This document shows, one piece after another, positions 22,201 through 34,471 of a DNA stretch of 64,000 nucleotides (within the stretch, counting starts at the first letter, position 1; each line of letters starts with the position of its first letter). The notes below the pieces were generated by a model, which was not told the origin of the DNA, did no database searches, and saw nothing but the letters and a program-made list of their open reading frames with translations. Origin of the DNA: Lytechinus variegatus (taxonomy: Eukaryota; Echinodermata; Echinoidea; Temnopleuroida; Toxopneustidae); contig NC_054751.1 in the NCBI RefSeq assembly GCF_018143015.1, positions 29,217,783 through 29,281,782 of the forward strand, written 5' to 3'. The translations under genes and the position numbers were made by a program.

Positions 22201-23994
22201 ACAGGCCGATATGTAGTTTTTCTATCATAAAGCTTTTTGCATGTCCAATGAATAATTAAAGCCTACTTTTAACTCTGCATTCAATAATGTGACCAACTGA
22301 CAGAAAAGACTGATTAGTGGGGCTGGCAGTAAATTGATCCTTGATGCACCATGATCTGGGTACGATTATGATTCATCTCTTTCCTTTAGTTTCATACTGC
22401 TCGTACAATCAAATGTAAGCTTATAATACACACTGGCATGCAGAGAGAGAGAGAGAGAGAGGGGGGGGGGGGCTTGGGGATATTCCCCCCCCCCGAAAAA
22501 AAAACAAGCACGAAAAAATATGAAATCATCTTTATAATATCATGCTAAAATCTATCACAAAATTAAAATTTTATTTTTAAAATGCCATCATTTTTTAAAG
22601 CGATCGAGCGAAATTGCAACGCTTACATTTTTCCCCTTATGCCTCCTAAGAATTGTTGGCTCATTGCGCTTCCAACGATACATACATGTAGGCCTTGAAT
22701 GCCCAGTTGATATCTACACACTGTGATACTTTGATTTGCGCAACAAGTTGAGAAGGGAATTTTTCTTGTAATTTCATAAAAACCTGTATGGGATTTACCA
22801 AAAGATAACAGGATATTCAATAGTGTTGAAAGAGAAAGAGGCGGACAAAGAGAGAGAGAGAGAGACATACAGAAAGACAGAGAAAGAAGGGATGGACATT
22901 TTATGCAAGAAACTAAATTATGACTACATACATGTAAATTTCGAGTAAAGAACTTCTCCAAATGCATAATGGGAGAGTCTTACATAATCATAATGTACAG
23001 AATATGTCCCTCCAAACATCAAAACAAACCATACTTCATTTAGGATGATAAAAAAGGGAAATCATGATATAGGACCACCTATATCATCATATGATTGACT
23101 GATTGTGCTCTTATGTTACAAAAAAAAAATCAAAATACAATTTTAGGAAGAAACATCCCTGTATATTATTAGATACATTTTAACTTTCCCCAAAACAAAT
23201 GTCTCATAAAACAGTAAAAAAAACTATGAAAAGTTTTTTTTAAGAAAATGTGTTCTATTTTACATGTAAGAGCATGATTGTTGAATACTTTTTCTTCTCT
23301 TTCAATTTCATGAACTTTTCAGGTAGAAGCAAGATAACCTATGCAGGCAGAAAAAAGCATTGCTGAAGGGGAAAAAACAAAGAAGGGGAGATTGATGGCA
23401 GAGACAAGGATATTTTGAGGCAACGACAGATAAGAAAACCCCCGAACTGTACCAGCGACAAGCAAGCAACTCCATGAAATCTGAACTCGATGACCTTTTA
23501 CGCAGATTATGATGTCGGCATGTGACTAAAAATGCATTGTATGCATATGAGAAAGCTCGGTTGTAGGCAGGCCATGGCTCCATGACTGGGAGGAATTGGG
23601 GGAGATTTGATACCAAATGTTTATGCATCCTTCTGCATTGTCTCCTGAAAGCAAAACAATGGCATTGTCTTTGTTTTGGGGCATGAATATAGTCTTGTGC
23701 TCGGTGCTCTATACTAGTATGCCTTATATTATAACTCTGAGTGCAGTAATCTATTTGCATACCAACAAGGAACTACACATATATGCCCCAGTAATAAGCC
23801 AGTGCATTTAGGCACAGTGGGTGTACATGTATTACTAACTAATTAAGAAAAAAAAATTAAATGGCTGAGCAACAAATCAACATTTTCACTAAAAGCAAAA
23901 ATCTACAAACAAAATGCAACAAACAATGATTAAAATTCCTTATGAGCACAAAATTATTATTTCACCTCATCAAAATCTATTGCTCATATTTACT
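19263..23994. other. No gene recognised; probably part of the long first intron
   Basis: There is no ORF with recognisable protein character. It contains a local duplication (21761-22035), C/G homopolymers (20291, 20393, 22461, 22485) and the phrase AAATCCTGGATCTGCCCCCC near 20405, common in interspersed repeats. A 150-codon minus ORF at 23308-23760 has no domain and was not accepted. Confidence 0.5.
21761..22035. repeat. Local duplication of a ~100 bp segment, offset ~177 bp
   Basis: Both copies run from CAGGAAGC through ACAAGGCAAAAAA, GTTCACTTTAAAAATCTAAT and GACTTTCTGCATGACA to CTGTTGAAGTT. One covers 21761-21855 and the other 21938-22027, with small substitutions and indels. It is non-coding. 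Confidence 0.85.
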
Positions 23995-25130
23995 CACTTA
24001 TAAATATTCAATGTATTCATTCATCATTTGAACTCTTGCGTTCATCATCTGCTGACTCATTCAATACCCCCATCCAGGTTTTTAACTATTGCATTCATTA
24101 TTCATTCACTTATTCAATGCATTCACCTGTTCAACTCTTGCATTCATTCATTGCATCCATTCATTTTTGAACTCATGCATTGAATGCATCAATGATTTAT
24201 CTTTTCAACTCTTTCATTCATCAATCACTCAATCAAATGACTCGCTGATTCAACGCGTCCATTCATCTTTTCAACTCTTGCATTCATCTGGTCAACTCTT
24301 GCAGTCATTCAATGCATCCATGACTCATCTTTCCATCTGATTCAACACATCAATTGATCTTTTCAACTCTTGCATTCATAATTCAATCACCTATTTGATG
24401 CACCCACTCATCTTTTCAATACTTGCATTCATTTAATGCATCCACAAATCTTTTCATCTCTTGCATTCATAATTCAATCACCAATTCAATGTGTCTTTTA
24501 ATTTTTCAACTCTCACATTCATTCAATGCATCTTATCATTTGTTTAAATTTTACATTCATCATTCACTCTTCTTTTCAACACTTGCATTCATTCAATGCA
24601 TCCATTCATCTTTTTAGCTCTTGCATTCATAATTCAATCACCTATTCGATGCATCCACTCATCTTTTCAACACTTGCATTCATTCAATGCATCCATTCAT
24701 CTTTTTAGCTCTTGCATTCATAATTCAATCACCTATTCGATGCATCCACTCATCTTTTCAACACTTGCATTCATTCAATGCATCCATTCATCTTTTTAGC
24801 TCTTGCATTCATAATTCAATGCATCTAATCATCTTTTCAACTCTCGCATTTACCATTCACTCACATACATGTAATGCACCCATTCATCTTTCCAACTTTG
24901 CACTTATTCAATGCATCCATTTATTCATTTTAAAAACTCTTGCATTTATCTTTCACTCACTTAATCAATGTGTCTTTTAATTTTTCAACTCTCACATTTA
25001 TTCAATGCATCTATTCATTTGTTTAAATTTTACATTCATCATTCACTCACATATATCATATGCATCCATTTTTCTCTTCATATCATGAATTCAACAATTA
25101 TTCACTTTAAAGCATCCATCAATCTTTCCA
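23995..25130. repeat. Minisatellite with higher-order 91 bp units
   Basis: The base motif is of the form CATCTTTTCAACTCTTG plus CATTCATTCAATGCATC, repeated imperfectly for about 1.1 kb. Within it a 91 bp composite unit recurs nearly exactly at about 24581, 24672 and 24763. A second level repeats at a ~480 bp offset: TCTTTTAATTTTTCAACTCT occurs near 24493 and near 24973. All ORFs here are repeat translations (IHS/FNAS-rich) and are not considered genes. Confidence 0.95.
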
Positions 25131-26845
25131 AATATTGATTAAATCCACATATCTATATTTTATTCAGGTATTTAATAAGTTCGTTGAAATACCTGATGAA
25201 TTAATCAATTATTTCGTGAAATTATTGCACATTACACCAAATAATTATATGTAGTCTATCAGAAATACATTGGTTATAGGTAAATTTACTTTGTACATTC
25301 TAATTTCTAAGTTTTCCAAAATTCATCATCTTTCTTCCACTTAAATATCCATTGACAAAAAGGTTGAAATAATTTCTTCATATCAAAGCTGCACAATTTC
25401 ATTAAAAATAGCATTCATTTGCATTTCATTCATAATTTTGGGGGAGGGGGAGAGGGATTGAAAAATATAAAGCTCCTTATCTTAAATGATAGGCCTACAA
25501 TATCAAACTAATGATTAGCATGATCTCTTAGTCCGCTTCAAACAAGATAGAAGTCCATTAAAGATGAACAATAAATAGAAAATACATTCAGTACAGAGGT
25601 AAAAAGCCTAGCTGCCCAAAAAGGCAAATTTTCCAACCATCTGTTTTTTTTTCTTTCTGCAAAACTGTCTGCAAAAAAAGGAAACATGCACACAAGTTGT
25701 CACTTGAATTAACATTGTACTTCCTGCACTTGGATGCAATGTGGGAAGTTCACTTCCCTAGCAGTACCACATATACAGATGCATGTAGCAGTGTGCGCCT
25801 GTGTTGAAAAAAGCTTTACCCAAACTTTCAGTACTCGGATGTCTGTGTTATATGATCGAGGGAGAGGCAAAGAAGGCAGGACAACGGTAATAGAGCTTCG
25901 TGTCCTCTCTTGGGGTAATAACACAGTTTAGGGGAACAGGAAACCGGTAATTTAGATCGAGCAATAACAAGCCTGGGATTTGCAGAATAACTCTGAAATG
26001 CTTGCCTCACAACAACGACGACGACATGCAACCCAACACGCCGGAATGACTGTTTCATTTTGCGAATTGCCTCAACTTTTCTTGAATCTAAGAAACTTCT
26101 GACGCAAGTTGTTATTTTTATTTCCTCAGTGATTTATAGTGCCTTATCACTATCAGTGTGACTTAAAAAGCATGCACAACCAAAAGGCTATATATGTGCA
26201 TACATCTTGCATGATGCATCTTAATCACAAGATACAAGATATTGAAATACCTTTTCTTATTTTAAGAGGAAAGGAAAAATAACTACTAAACAAAAATAAA
26301 ATTTATAGCATATTACAAGTTCACAACTCACAAAATGATAGCAGTATCAATTGTATACACAAAGGGCATTGAGCCACACACACGCATGGACAGGCTAATG
26401 CATATTGTTTACAATGGTTGAATAGGCTTTATCATTGATTAAATCAGATAAAGGGTTATAAATTGACATCGTCCATTTATGGTATTTATAACCCTCTACT
26501 AGCCTATACCTTTAAAAGCATGCTGCAAATGCACATGAACTGTCAGCCTGTTACAATGTGCACAGTAAAATGCACTAATTTTCAAGTACATGTAGTTTAC
26601 AGATATACATTAAAAAGGTAGAATAATGGTAAATGAGATTAATGCACAAAGAGGTAGAGCATTTTTGAGCTTGACTAATTGCTTTTGCTGTGAATAAAAT
26701 GTACTTTAAGTTTAAGCTCTACATGTATTAAAATGTAGTTTAAAAATGAAGCCAATGTGTCGGTGCATGTTTTATTTCTTTATATTTTATCTCAATTCAC
26801 ACATGATTGCTTCCTGAAACATAAAGAAGTGTAGGCCTGTAATAG
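25131..26845. other. No gene recognised
   Basis: AT-rich sequence with no supported ORF. A slightly GC-richer patch around 25720-26050 has short ORFs on both strands but no domain or convincing splice pattern. Confidence 0.45.
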
Positions 26846-27257
26846 ATCATGGAGCTTTATACCCTTTTCATAAACCTATCCTCCAATTAGCCACCTAAGA
26901 GTAATGCGGATAATTCAATAAAAATTGCGTTCACAAACTCCAAAAGTAAGCAGCATTATTTTTACGAGCGCCCGTCCTGAAAAAGGCGGATAATCGTCAT
27001 GACAACTGGACACGCCCCCTCCGATGCGGTTGTGTTGGAAAAGGGTGACCTTGTGACCGCATCATGGCAATTATCCGCATTATTTGGAAATGCATTCATA
27101 AACTCAAAATCTTGTCCCGATGCTGCTATTATGCGGATAATAGCAGCATCAAAATAATGCGGATAACTCTGGTCCTCCTCCAATTTTACGACCAAATTAT
27201 GCTGCTATTAGCCGCATAATTGGGTTTATGAAAGGGGTATAAGATAGCTCCATGATT
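26846..27257. mobile_element. Inverted-repeat element with long ends (~410 bp)
   Basis: The inner inverted repeat TTATACCCTTTTCATAAACC (from 26858) matches GGTTTATGAAAGGGGTATAA (27223-27242) with one mismatch. The inversion extends outward through ATCATGGAGCT on the left and AGCTCCATGAT on the right. The interior repeats GCGGATAA and GCTGCTATTA motifs in both orientations. No ORF encodes a transposase. It is a non-autonomous DNA element. Confidence 0.85.
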
Positions 27258-27589
27258 ACATAATGAACTGAGACACACAGCAGAAAACTGATATCTGAAA
27301 AGAAATTTAATCTCATGTTGTTGACCAAGAGCATTGTATATTATGAAAAGTTGGCCAACAATATTATTAAGTTATTTGTTTTTCTTGATTTCAATAGGCC
27401 TAATTACTATTCTGCTCATTCACATCAATATCTGAACTAACTACATGTACATCCCCCTTTAACATATGCAGCTTAAGTTAAATTTGATTTAGCAATGTTG
27501 ATGCAAGTCATTTTCCTAAATACTTAGCTGGTTTCCTTCAAATGTCATGGAGACAAATGTGGAAAGCATATCCTATAGTAAGAGTGTAT

Positions 27590-27955
27590 TGAAAGTAAAA
27601 GAGGAAGAGGTACATGTACGAAAAGGGTAAAAATTGGGTGAAAAGAAGAAAAAAGGAAGAGAAATGAAAAATACAAGGTAAAACGAATTAGGACGGAAAG
27701 AACCAAAGACCAAAAAAGGGCAAGAGAGAATTAGAGAGAGGGGGAGAGATTAGAAAAGGAGAGCAAAGAGGGGCATTGGGTAAAGGAAGGTATGTAGAAA
27801 GATAAAGAAGGGGAGAGAGGGAAAGACAAGGCAAAAACAAGCAGATACAAGCCAATAGAGATAGATAGAAAAAAATATACATGTAAAGGCAAAAAAGTGA
27901 ACAACAGTCACAAAGAGAGAGAAGGAGAGAGGGAGATAGCAAGGGAGAGGGTCAA
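27590..27955. repeat. 365 bp purine-rich tract on the + strand
   Basis: The strand is overwhelmingly A/G, with GAGAGAGA, GGAAGAG and GAAAAGG blocks and few pyrimidines. The minus-strand ORF here (Leu/Ser/Pro/Cys-rich) is simply the translation of the polypyrimidine strand. Such tracts can adopt triplex (H-DNA) conformations. Confidence 0.8.
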
Positions 27956-28194
27956 TGAATTAATGTAAAATGGAGTGGTTTTTCTTTTCAGATACTGCTG
28001 AAGTATGAATGTACAGATTGACTAGAATTGTTGGTACAGTTACTCATTCTTTGTCATTATCTGGAATTGCTGGAGGGCTCTCAACCCAATACAGCAGTGT
28101 ACATGTATCTGTTATTTGTACATTTTTTTAAATTCCTCTTCTGACAAGTCATTTTGTTTTTTAAGCAATGCGAAAGCCTGCAGCATGATGTGTG

Positions 28195-28425
28195 CAATAG
28201 TTATTCCCTGGGTAGGCCAGCCCGGAGAGGTTCAGAGGCTTCCACAGCAGCAAAGAGTCTTGAGTGGAAGGGCATCCAGGGGGACAGCGATGACCTCACC
28301 CATCCAGGGAGGTACATAAAGCGCTCATCCTACCGCTCACCCAGAGACAATCAACCAATCAGATTGCACAGATCACAAGCACACTGGTTGATGCAGCTCC
28401 AAGCCAAGCTGAGGTCAAAAGATCA
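28195..28425. other. GC-richer unique island with a CCAAT box
   Basis: This stretch is clearly more GC-rich than its surroundings and lacks repeat character. AACCAATCAG (near 28353) is a good NF-Y-type CCAAT box. A plus-strand ORF crosses it (28154-28648) but has no recognisable domain. It could be an alternative exon, an enhancer or an internal promoter of the zinc-finger gene. Confidence 0.3.
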
Positions 28426-29319
28426 CTCAATGCCTCATTTTTTTCTCTCTCTCCCTCTCTTTTTCTCCTTTTTTCCAGCAAGAAGGCAAGAGGGAAACAA
28501 AACAGAACTAATGAAACAGGCTGGGCTTTTGCTCTGCTTCAGAATTGTCTGCTCTTATCAAAGTACTGTGCTTGAAAGTGTATGGAGCTTGAGGCTTTAT
28601 AATCTTTTTCTATTGCTGAAACAGAATAGAGGTTTATCTTATTTGTAAAATTCAGAATCCCCTAGTTGTGTTCTTGAGAGAAAATAAAACTAAGCCCTTC
28701 AAAAAAAATTCTACAGCTCAGATAAGTTTGAGCAGTAATACATTTCTATTGTGACATACTTTATATGTAAAAGTGGTATCATATTGGAAGGCATGGATAT
28801 CCCTCTTTACAATCATGTGTCATTTGTAATGCTAATGTTATCATGGAATGCGCAGACATGATAAATACGCAGCAATGTAAAAAATGAAATATTGCAATAT
28901 TTGTTTTTTACATATACAATAGCAAATTTCCAATCGCTTCGAGAATGGACCGAGTTTGAACGATGTTGCTCCATTGATGCCTGAAAGTCCACACATTGTG
29001 TATTCTCATTTGCGCAATGGATTGAATGTGTTTGGAATAATGTTGAACCTTGTCATTTCAAAAAGTTTTAGGGTGTTGAATTTAAAAAAAAAGATGAGAT
29101 GTTAGTTTCAAATTTGGTTTCATTAATTAAAAATACACCATTCACCACATACACTTTTGCAATATATTCACCTGCTTACATGGTCAAAATTCAATAGAAA
29201 TGGAGACTCTGGTTGGAAAACAATGTATTTTGCAACATTCCACTTCTGACTTTTCCCTATTTTCCCAGGGTAACTGCACATTCCATGATTACATAATCAC
29301 AGCAGATGGCACATCATGG

Positions 29320-32242
29320 TTTAGGTCAATTCCAGCCAAATGTTGCATTTTTCCATTTTCAAAAATTTCTTTTCTGAGCAATTTTGTTTATACTGTTTAT
29401 AAGTATACAGTTTAAGGTTTACAAAAACATACTTATATTTACTATACCCTCATTCATTCATAAAATACGCAATGTGCACTCTGTTGCATTTTGGTACTGA
29501 GATTTCATAGAAAGTGTACAACTTTCACCCATCCCTGGCTCCTGGCAAGCAAAGGGTGCTGATGAAAAATTCCACTGTCCATGTGACCTCCTAGCAATAA
29601 TTTACCATTAGCTGTGTTGTTTTACACGCTGCAGTGAAACTGTGAGGCACAAAATACATTTCAAGGTGTGTATGTTTGATGTCCCATAAGTCACAGTTTT
29701 GAGCAATAAGTTTCCCTCATATGCTGCCATAGACTCCTGGAGACAAGTATTGGACTTTTTTATCTACCATAGTACATGCTTGCATCAACATAGCCAGCTG
29801 CATCTGTATTGGACTTGAAATAGCTATACTGGGGGGACCTACATTTAAGTCCCATAAGTCACATGTCCCATAAGTCACATATACAGTTCGTAAACCATGC
29901 CACCTTAAAGCTGTCCATGACAGCAAAGAGAGAGACAAGAATGCTTAAAAGCTGGAGAACAGTATGCTGACTGTCAGAAAAAACAGTCTGAATATCATAG
30001 GCAGTGCATTGAACAAAAAAAAAGTTTGCATTGTGTGCCCAGTCCAGAAAGAAGGAGAAAACTGAATATGATCGCTAAATTGCAAAGCTGAGTGCAGGTA
30101 AATTGGGTTTGTTTCACCCTAGCTTTTATTCATTTTTTTTAGGTCCAGATCACTCTCTTGGTTTTCTTGTCCCCTTGGAGTATGCATCCACTGTTTTACA
30201 TATGATGTGAACTTGGTATATACATGTAGTTCCATGGAAACTATTATTAACCTATGTCAATGTCCCATCAGTCACAAATTTTGTAGTTGAGCGACCCTCT
30301 GGATCCTGTCAAAATAAGAGCACCAGTCCTCAGATGCATTTAAGGCTACCATGAGCAGAGCTATTAAAGCCCCTGTAAATGCCAAAAAATTGTTCAGAAG
30401 CTTGCAATCAAGTTTTCTCAGAATCATTCCTGCCGCCTGCCAATAGAAAGGAACATGCGCATTTAAAGAGGACCGAAGTGTGATGTCACAATGTCATGAA
30501 CATCGAATCGGCCGGTTCTAAACCTAGTCGCAGCTGCATGATCGTCTTACACATTTGTATTTGCAAAAATGGTGATGTGTGTTGTCCCTGGTTGTTACCA
30601 TCATTCTGAGTCGTAAAAGGGCACTGGTTCATAAAGCTTTTCGTAACTTAAGAGCGACTTTAAGAACGACGGATGATCCTTGTGGTAAATGTCATCATAA
30701 ATTGGCAATGTTTTAGCATATAAGAAAGGATCACTAGTCATTTTTAAAGTTCTTACAACAGCTTTATGAAATGGCCCCAGGTTATTTTGTTTAGAACCAG
30801 GCTGCCATTACACCATGACAACTGACATCATCACTTTGGTACTCTATAAATGATGATGTCCTTACAGACATTCAGAATTTCTATGAAAGAGATGGCATAT
30901 CAACCCAGGCAGCTGGCAAAAAAGAAGTTGTGATAGGGTGCACCCCCATGATATATTTTTTAACCAACATTTTTTGTATTGCCTGAAGTGTATAGTTAAT
31001 GAATCTTGATGTTCCCTTTGTCAAATCCTGTCCCATGGGGTTCCAAATTGGCAATTTTTGGCGGCCATCTTGGATATTTCATGAAAATCAATTATTTTCA
31101 TATTTTTTGCACAGACAATGGTAAAATCTTCCATGTAAAATGAATACACTTTTTACTATACAAGTATACATGTACATGTACATGCAGTTAAGATAGTAGA
31201 AATCGATTGCAACTGTTTTCTAGACAGTCCAGTTAATAATTTTTTTAAAAGAATTTATGCCAAAATTTTAACATCAACAACTAATGAAAAATATCAGCAT
31301 TTGACACAAAAGAGAATATATTAACAAGAATATTGATATACTTCATGGCAGCATTAATGTCTTAATTTTCTTACATGTATACACGGTAAAGGTCATTTTC
31401 TTACCATACTGTACGAGACAGATAGAGAAAAGCAACATTTATTTGCCCTATCTGTAACAAATATGTCCTATCATTATGTCCCATCAGTCACAATGGAAAG
31501 TGTGTACATTCTTTCTAATTGTTCATTTTTCATCTGTTTGCTAATTATTTATGATTGTAATTGTTTATTGATTATTTTGTACTTATTTGATTACAGTTCT
31601 TAAAACTTGATGACAAGTTAGGAAGCTTTTTTTTGGTTAATGTTCCCTTTATATAATGAAGTGCATGAAAAGATGTTTCTGCCCTTTGTTGAATTTATTT
31701 CTGACACAATGGCATGAATTATTAAAGGTGTCATCTTATTAGGGAATATTTATTCATGCTGAAATTAAGTTTGACTTAAAAAGTCATCGAGAGGAAATGT
31801 AAATTCCATGAAAAGAGATAGGGTCCCATCAGTCACATTCACTTGTCCCATAAGTCACACACGATTGCACACAACTACTGAAACAAATGAAATGAATCAA
31901 GTCCAATTCAAGTACTGTTAGTGAGCACTATCACTGGTAAATCTCCAAGCCCAAATCTAAAAACATTGCCATAAAACTGAGATAGATATGGCACTTTGAA
32001 CAAAAGAGCTCAATTTGTGTGGTCCATCGACGTCCCATAAGTCACAATGACATTTCTGACGATATAGCACCCTATGCAACCAAGCTGAAAGCATACATTT
32101 TTGTATATAGTAAGTTTCAGTATTCTTCTTACAGTTTAATAAAGTAAATCCATGTTTGTGCAGCTATTATTTCAGATATGCACCTCAGTAATGTGGAAAA
32201 AAGTATCAAATGTCCCATAAGTCACAATGGAATTGACCTAAA
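29320..32242. mobile_element. 2.9 kb terminal-inverted-repeat element with nine 16 bp direct repeats
   Basis: Perfect 15 bp inverted termini are TTTAGGTCAATTCCA (29320-29334) and TGGAATTGACCTAAA (32228-32242). Inside are nine same-orientation copies of TGTCCCAT(A/C)AGTCACA, beginning near 29680, 29849, 29864, 30261, 31477, 31822, 31844, 32031 and 32211. The last abuts the right terminus. Copies are concentrated in the outer thirds with a 1.2 kb gap in the middle. No ORF of transposase size exists. Subterminal repeats of this kind are known as transposase-binding sites in several DNA transposon superfamilies. A non-autonomous DNA transposon is therefore the leading reading, with the superfamily unassigned. 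The outermost TA on each side could be a TA target duplication. Confidence 0.7.
30619..30777. mobile_element. Small MITE nested in the 2.9 kb element
   Basis: The left end reads GGGCACTGGTTCATAAAGCT and the right end GCTTTATGAAATGGCCCC, imperfect inverted repeats. The interior also inverts (TTAAGAGCGACTTTAAGAAC against TTTTTAAAGTTCTTAC). It is non-coding. It lies in the repeat-free middle of the larger element, suggesting a later insertion. Confidence 0.7.
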
Positions 32243-32253
32243 GAGTAATAATT

Positions 32254-32853
32254 AAAGGGATGGTCCAGGCTTGAAATATTTTATCTCAATAAATAGAGTA
32301 AAATTCACAGAGCAAAATGCTGAAAATTTGATCAAAATCGGATAACAAATAAAGTTATTGAATTTCAAAGATTTTCCTTATTCCAGTGAAACAGTTCTAG
32401 GCATGTCTTTATGAATATTCATTAGGTGGGCTGATGATGTCATATCCCCACTTGTTCTTTTGTATTTTTTTTATATGAAATTAGGTTTATTCAAAATTTT
32501 TCTAACAAGAACTTAAAAAATTGGATTGACAACTGATTAAGTTGCATCTATCGCCGCAACTGATTTCATCATAATGGAGACACATCATTTACACATGTAT
32601 GGAAAATGAAACATTTATGATTTCATGTAATAATACAAGAAAAAGGAAAGTGGGGATGTGACATCATCAGCCCACCTAATGAATATTCATGATGATGTGT
32701 ATATACATGTAACTGTTTTCAAAAAATATTGATAAACTTTAAAATTCAATAACTTCGTTATTAGTTATCCAATTTTGATGAAATTTTCGGCATTTTGCTC
32801 TGTAAATTTTACTCTATTTAGATATAAATATTTTCAGCCCGGACCATCCCTTT
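32254..32853. mobile_element. 600 bp foldback MITE, type A
   Basis: It starts AAAGGGATGGTCCAGGC and ends GCCCGGACCATCCCTTT. The two halves are long imperfect reverse complements: AGAGTAAAATTCACAGAGCA against TGCTCTGTAAATTTTACTCT, and AATATTCATTAGGTGGGCTG against CAGCCCACCTAATGAATATT. It lies only 11 bp beyond the right terminus of the 2.9 kb element. There is no ORF. Confidence 0.9.
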
Positions 32854-33404
32854 GAACTTTTCAATGATACCAGTTTCATCCTTTCCACCTCCGTTACAAA
32901 AAATATATCATCCCTCAAAATTGAGTTGCAGAACTTTTGTTGAGGGGATTACAATATCAATCATGAGCAAACAACTGAAAGTATGTGTTATTCAAAATGA
33001 CATGAAATCCATGTACATCCCTTTCCACTCTCCATTATCAACTGATAGAAACCTATATTTTGTAATTACATTAGAGGATCTGGCCTTGACGATGATATCA
33101 ATAGCTACATGTAGTTGTCACAGTTAATAAAAAGTGCAAATAGGAAATACAACAAGGGCGTCAATACTAATGAAGGTAATATCACATAACCATGAATATG
33201 ACTTAGGACAAAAACCTTGATTAATGCCAGAATTAGAACTTCAGTGGCAATTAACTTTAAAATTCCTATAAGATTTTACAAGAACAGTAAAATCCAAATG
33301 AAATATAATTGTGAAAACAGGATGTACATCTTAAGATATTTCGATTGTTGGCCTGTTCGGAACTGCAAGAAAAAAGTTATGACAAATCTGATACTTTTTT
33401 TTTT

Positions 33405-34004
33405 AAAGGTCAAGTCCACCTCAGAAAAATGTTGATTTGAATCAATAAAGAAAAATCATACAAGCACAATGCTGAAAATTTCATCAAAATCAGATGTAAA
33501 ATAAGAAAGTTATGACATTTCAAAGTTTCGCTTATTTTTAACAAAATAGTTATTTGAACGAGCCAGTTACATCCAAATGAGAGAGTCGATGATGTCACTC
33601 ACTCACTATTTCTTTTGTTTTTTACTGTTTGAATATACAATATTTCAATTTTTACAAATTTGATGATTAGGACCTCCTTGCTTGAAGCACAAAATGTTAA
33701 AATAATGGAATTCCACGTGTTCAGGGAGGATTGAAACTTCATTTCACATGACAATGACGAGAAAATCAGAATATTTCATATATAATAAAATACAAAAGAA
33801 ATAGTGAGTGATGTCATCAGTTCCCTCATTTGCATACTGAACGAGATGTGCATATAACTGTTTTGTGAAATGAAGCGAAACTTTAAAAAATAACATAACT
33901 TTCTTAATTTACATCCGATTTTGATGAAATTTTCAGTGTTTATGCTTGTTGAATTTTTTTCTTTTTATTCAAGTAAAGTTTTTGTTGGGGTGGACTTGTC
34001 CTTT
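33405..34004. mobile_element. 600 bp foldback MITE, type B
   Basis: It starts AAAGGTCAAGTCCACC and ends GGTGGACTTGTCCTTT. The halves are imperfect inverted copies, e.g. GCTGAAAATTTCATCAAAAT against ATTTTGATGAAATTTTCAG. It shares the phrase 'AAAATTT.ATCAAAATC.GAT' with type A next door, so the two families look related. The same length (600 bp) is notable. Confidence 0.9.
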
Positions 34005-34471
34005 AATGGATGATGTTTAGTATCAAGTTTTTAAATGATATCAGTGTATAGATGTACACATGTATGTACATTAACGGAACAGCAACTATTATTATCTCAA
34101 ACTGATTCTCTTCAAAAGAGAACAAAATCATAGTCTGAAGATATATACAAAGTACAGTTAAAGATCTCAAAATCCTTTGTGTACGTGCATTGAATGGGTA
34201 CCAAAATGGTAAATTGGCGTAAATGTCGATCGACTCCACCAAGACCGCATGACAAAAGAGTTTGAGAAGCACTCAACAACTGACTGTTTGCTTTCTGAAT
34301 GCAGCAAAAAAAAGACTGATAGAATAGAAAATGCATGCTTTTATCAGACATAGAAAGAGCATTTTTCTCTTCTCAAAACAAATAATTTTCTTGAAAACCC
34401 ATACATGTATGATTGTCCTTATCATGCTTTTGTTTTGTTTCATTTGTGTTATCAATGATTTTATGATTATA

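Noticed and set aside
23308..23760. 150-codon minus-strand ORF
   Set aside because: No domain, no splice context and no protein-like conservation pattern; length is possible by chance.
24089..24980. Series of Ile/His/Phe/Ser-rich plus-strand ORFs
   Set aside because: They are translations of the 91 bp minisatellite.
28154..28648. 164-codon plus-strand ORF
   Set aside because: Only the GC-rich first part looks unusual; the rest is pyrimidine-tract and AT-rich sequence without domains. Kept only as a compositional island.
29679..32226. The nine 16-mers as a coding repeat (Cys-Pro-Ile-Ser-His, where A/C would be a silent change)
   Set aside because: Adjacent copies are in different frames and stops lie next to several of them.
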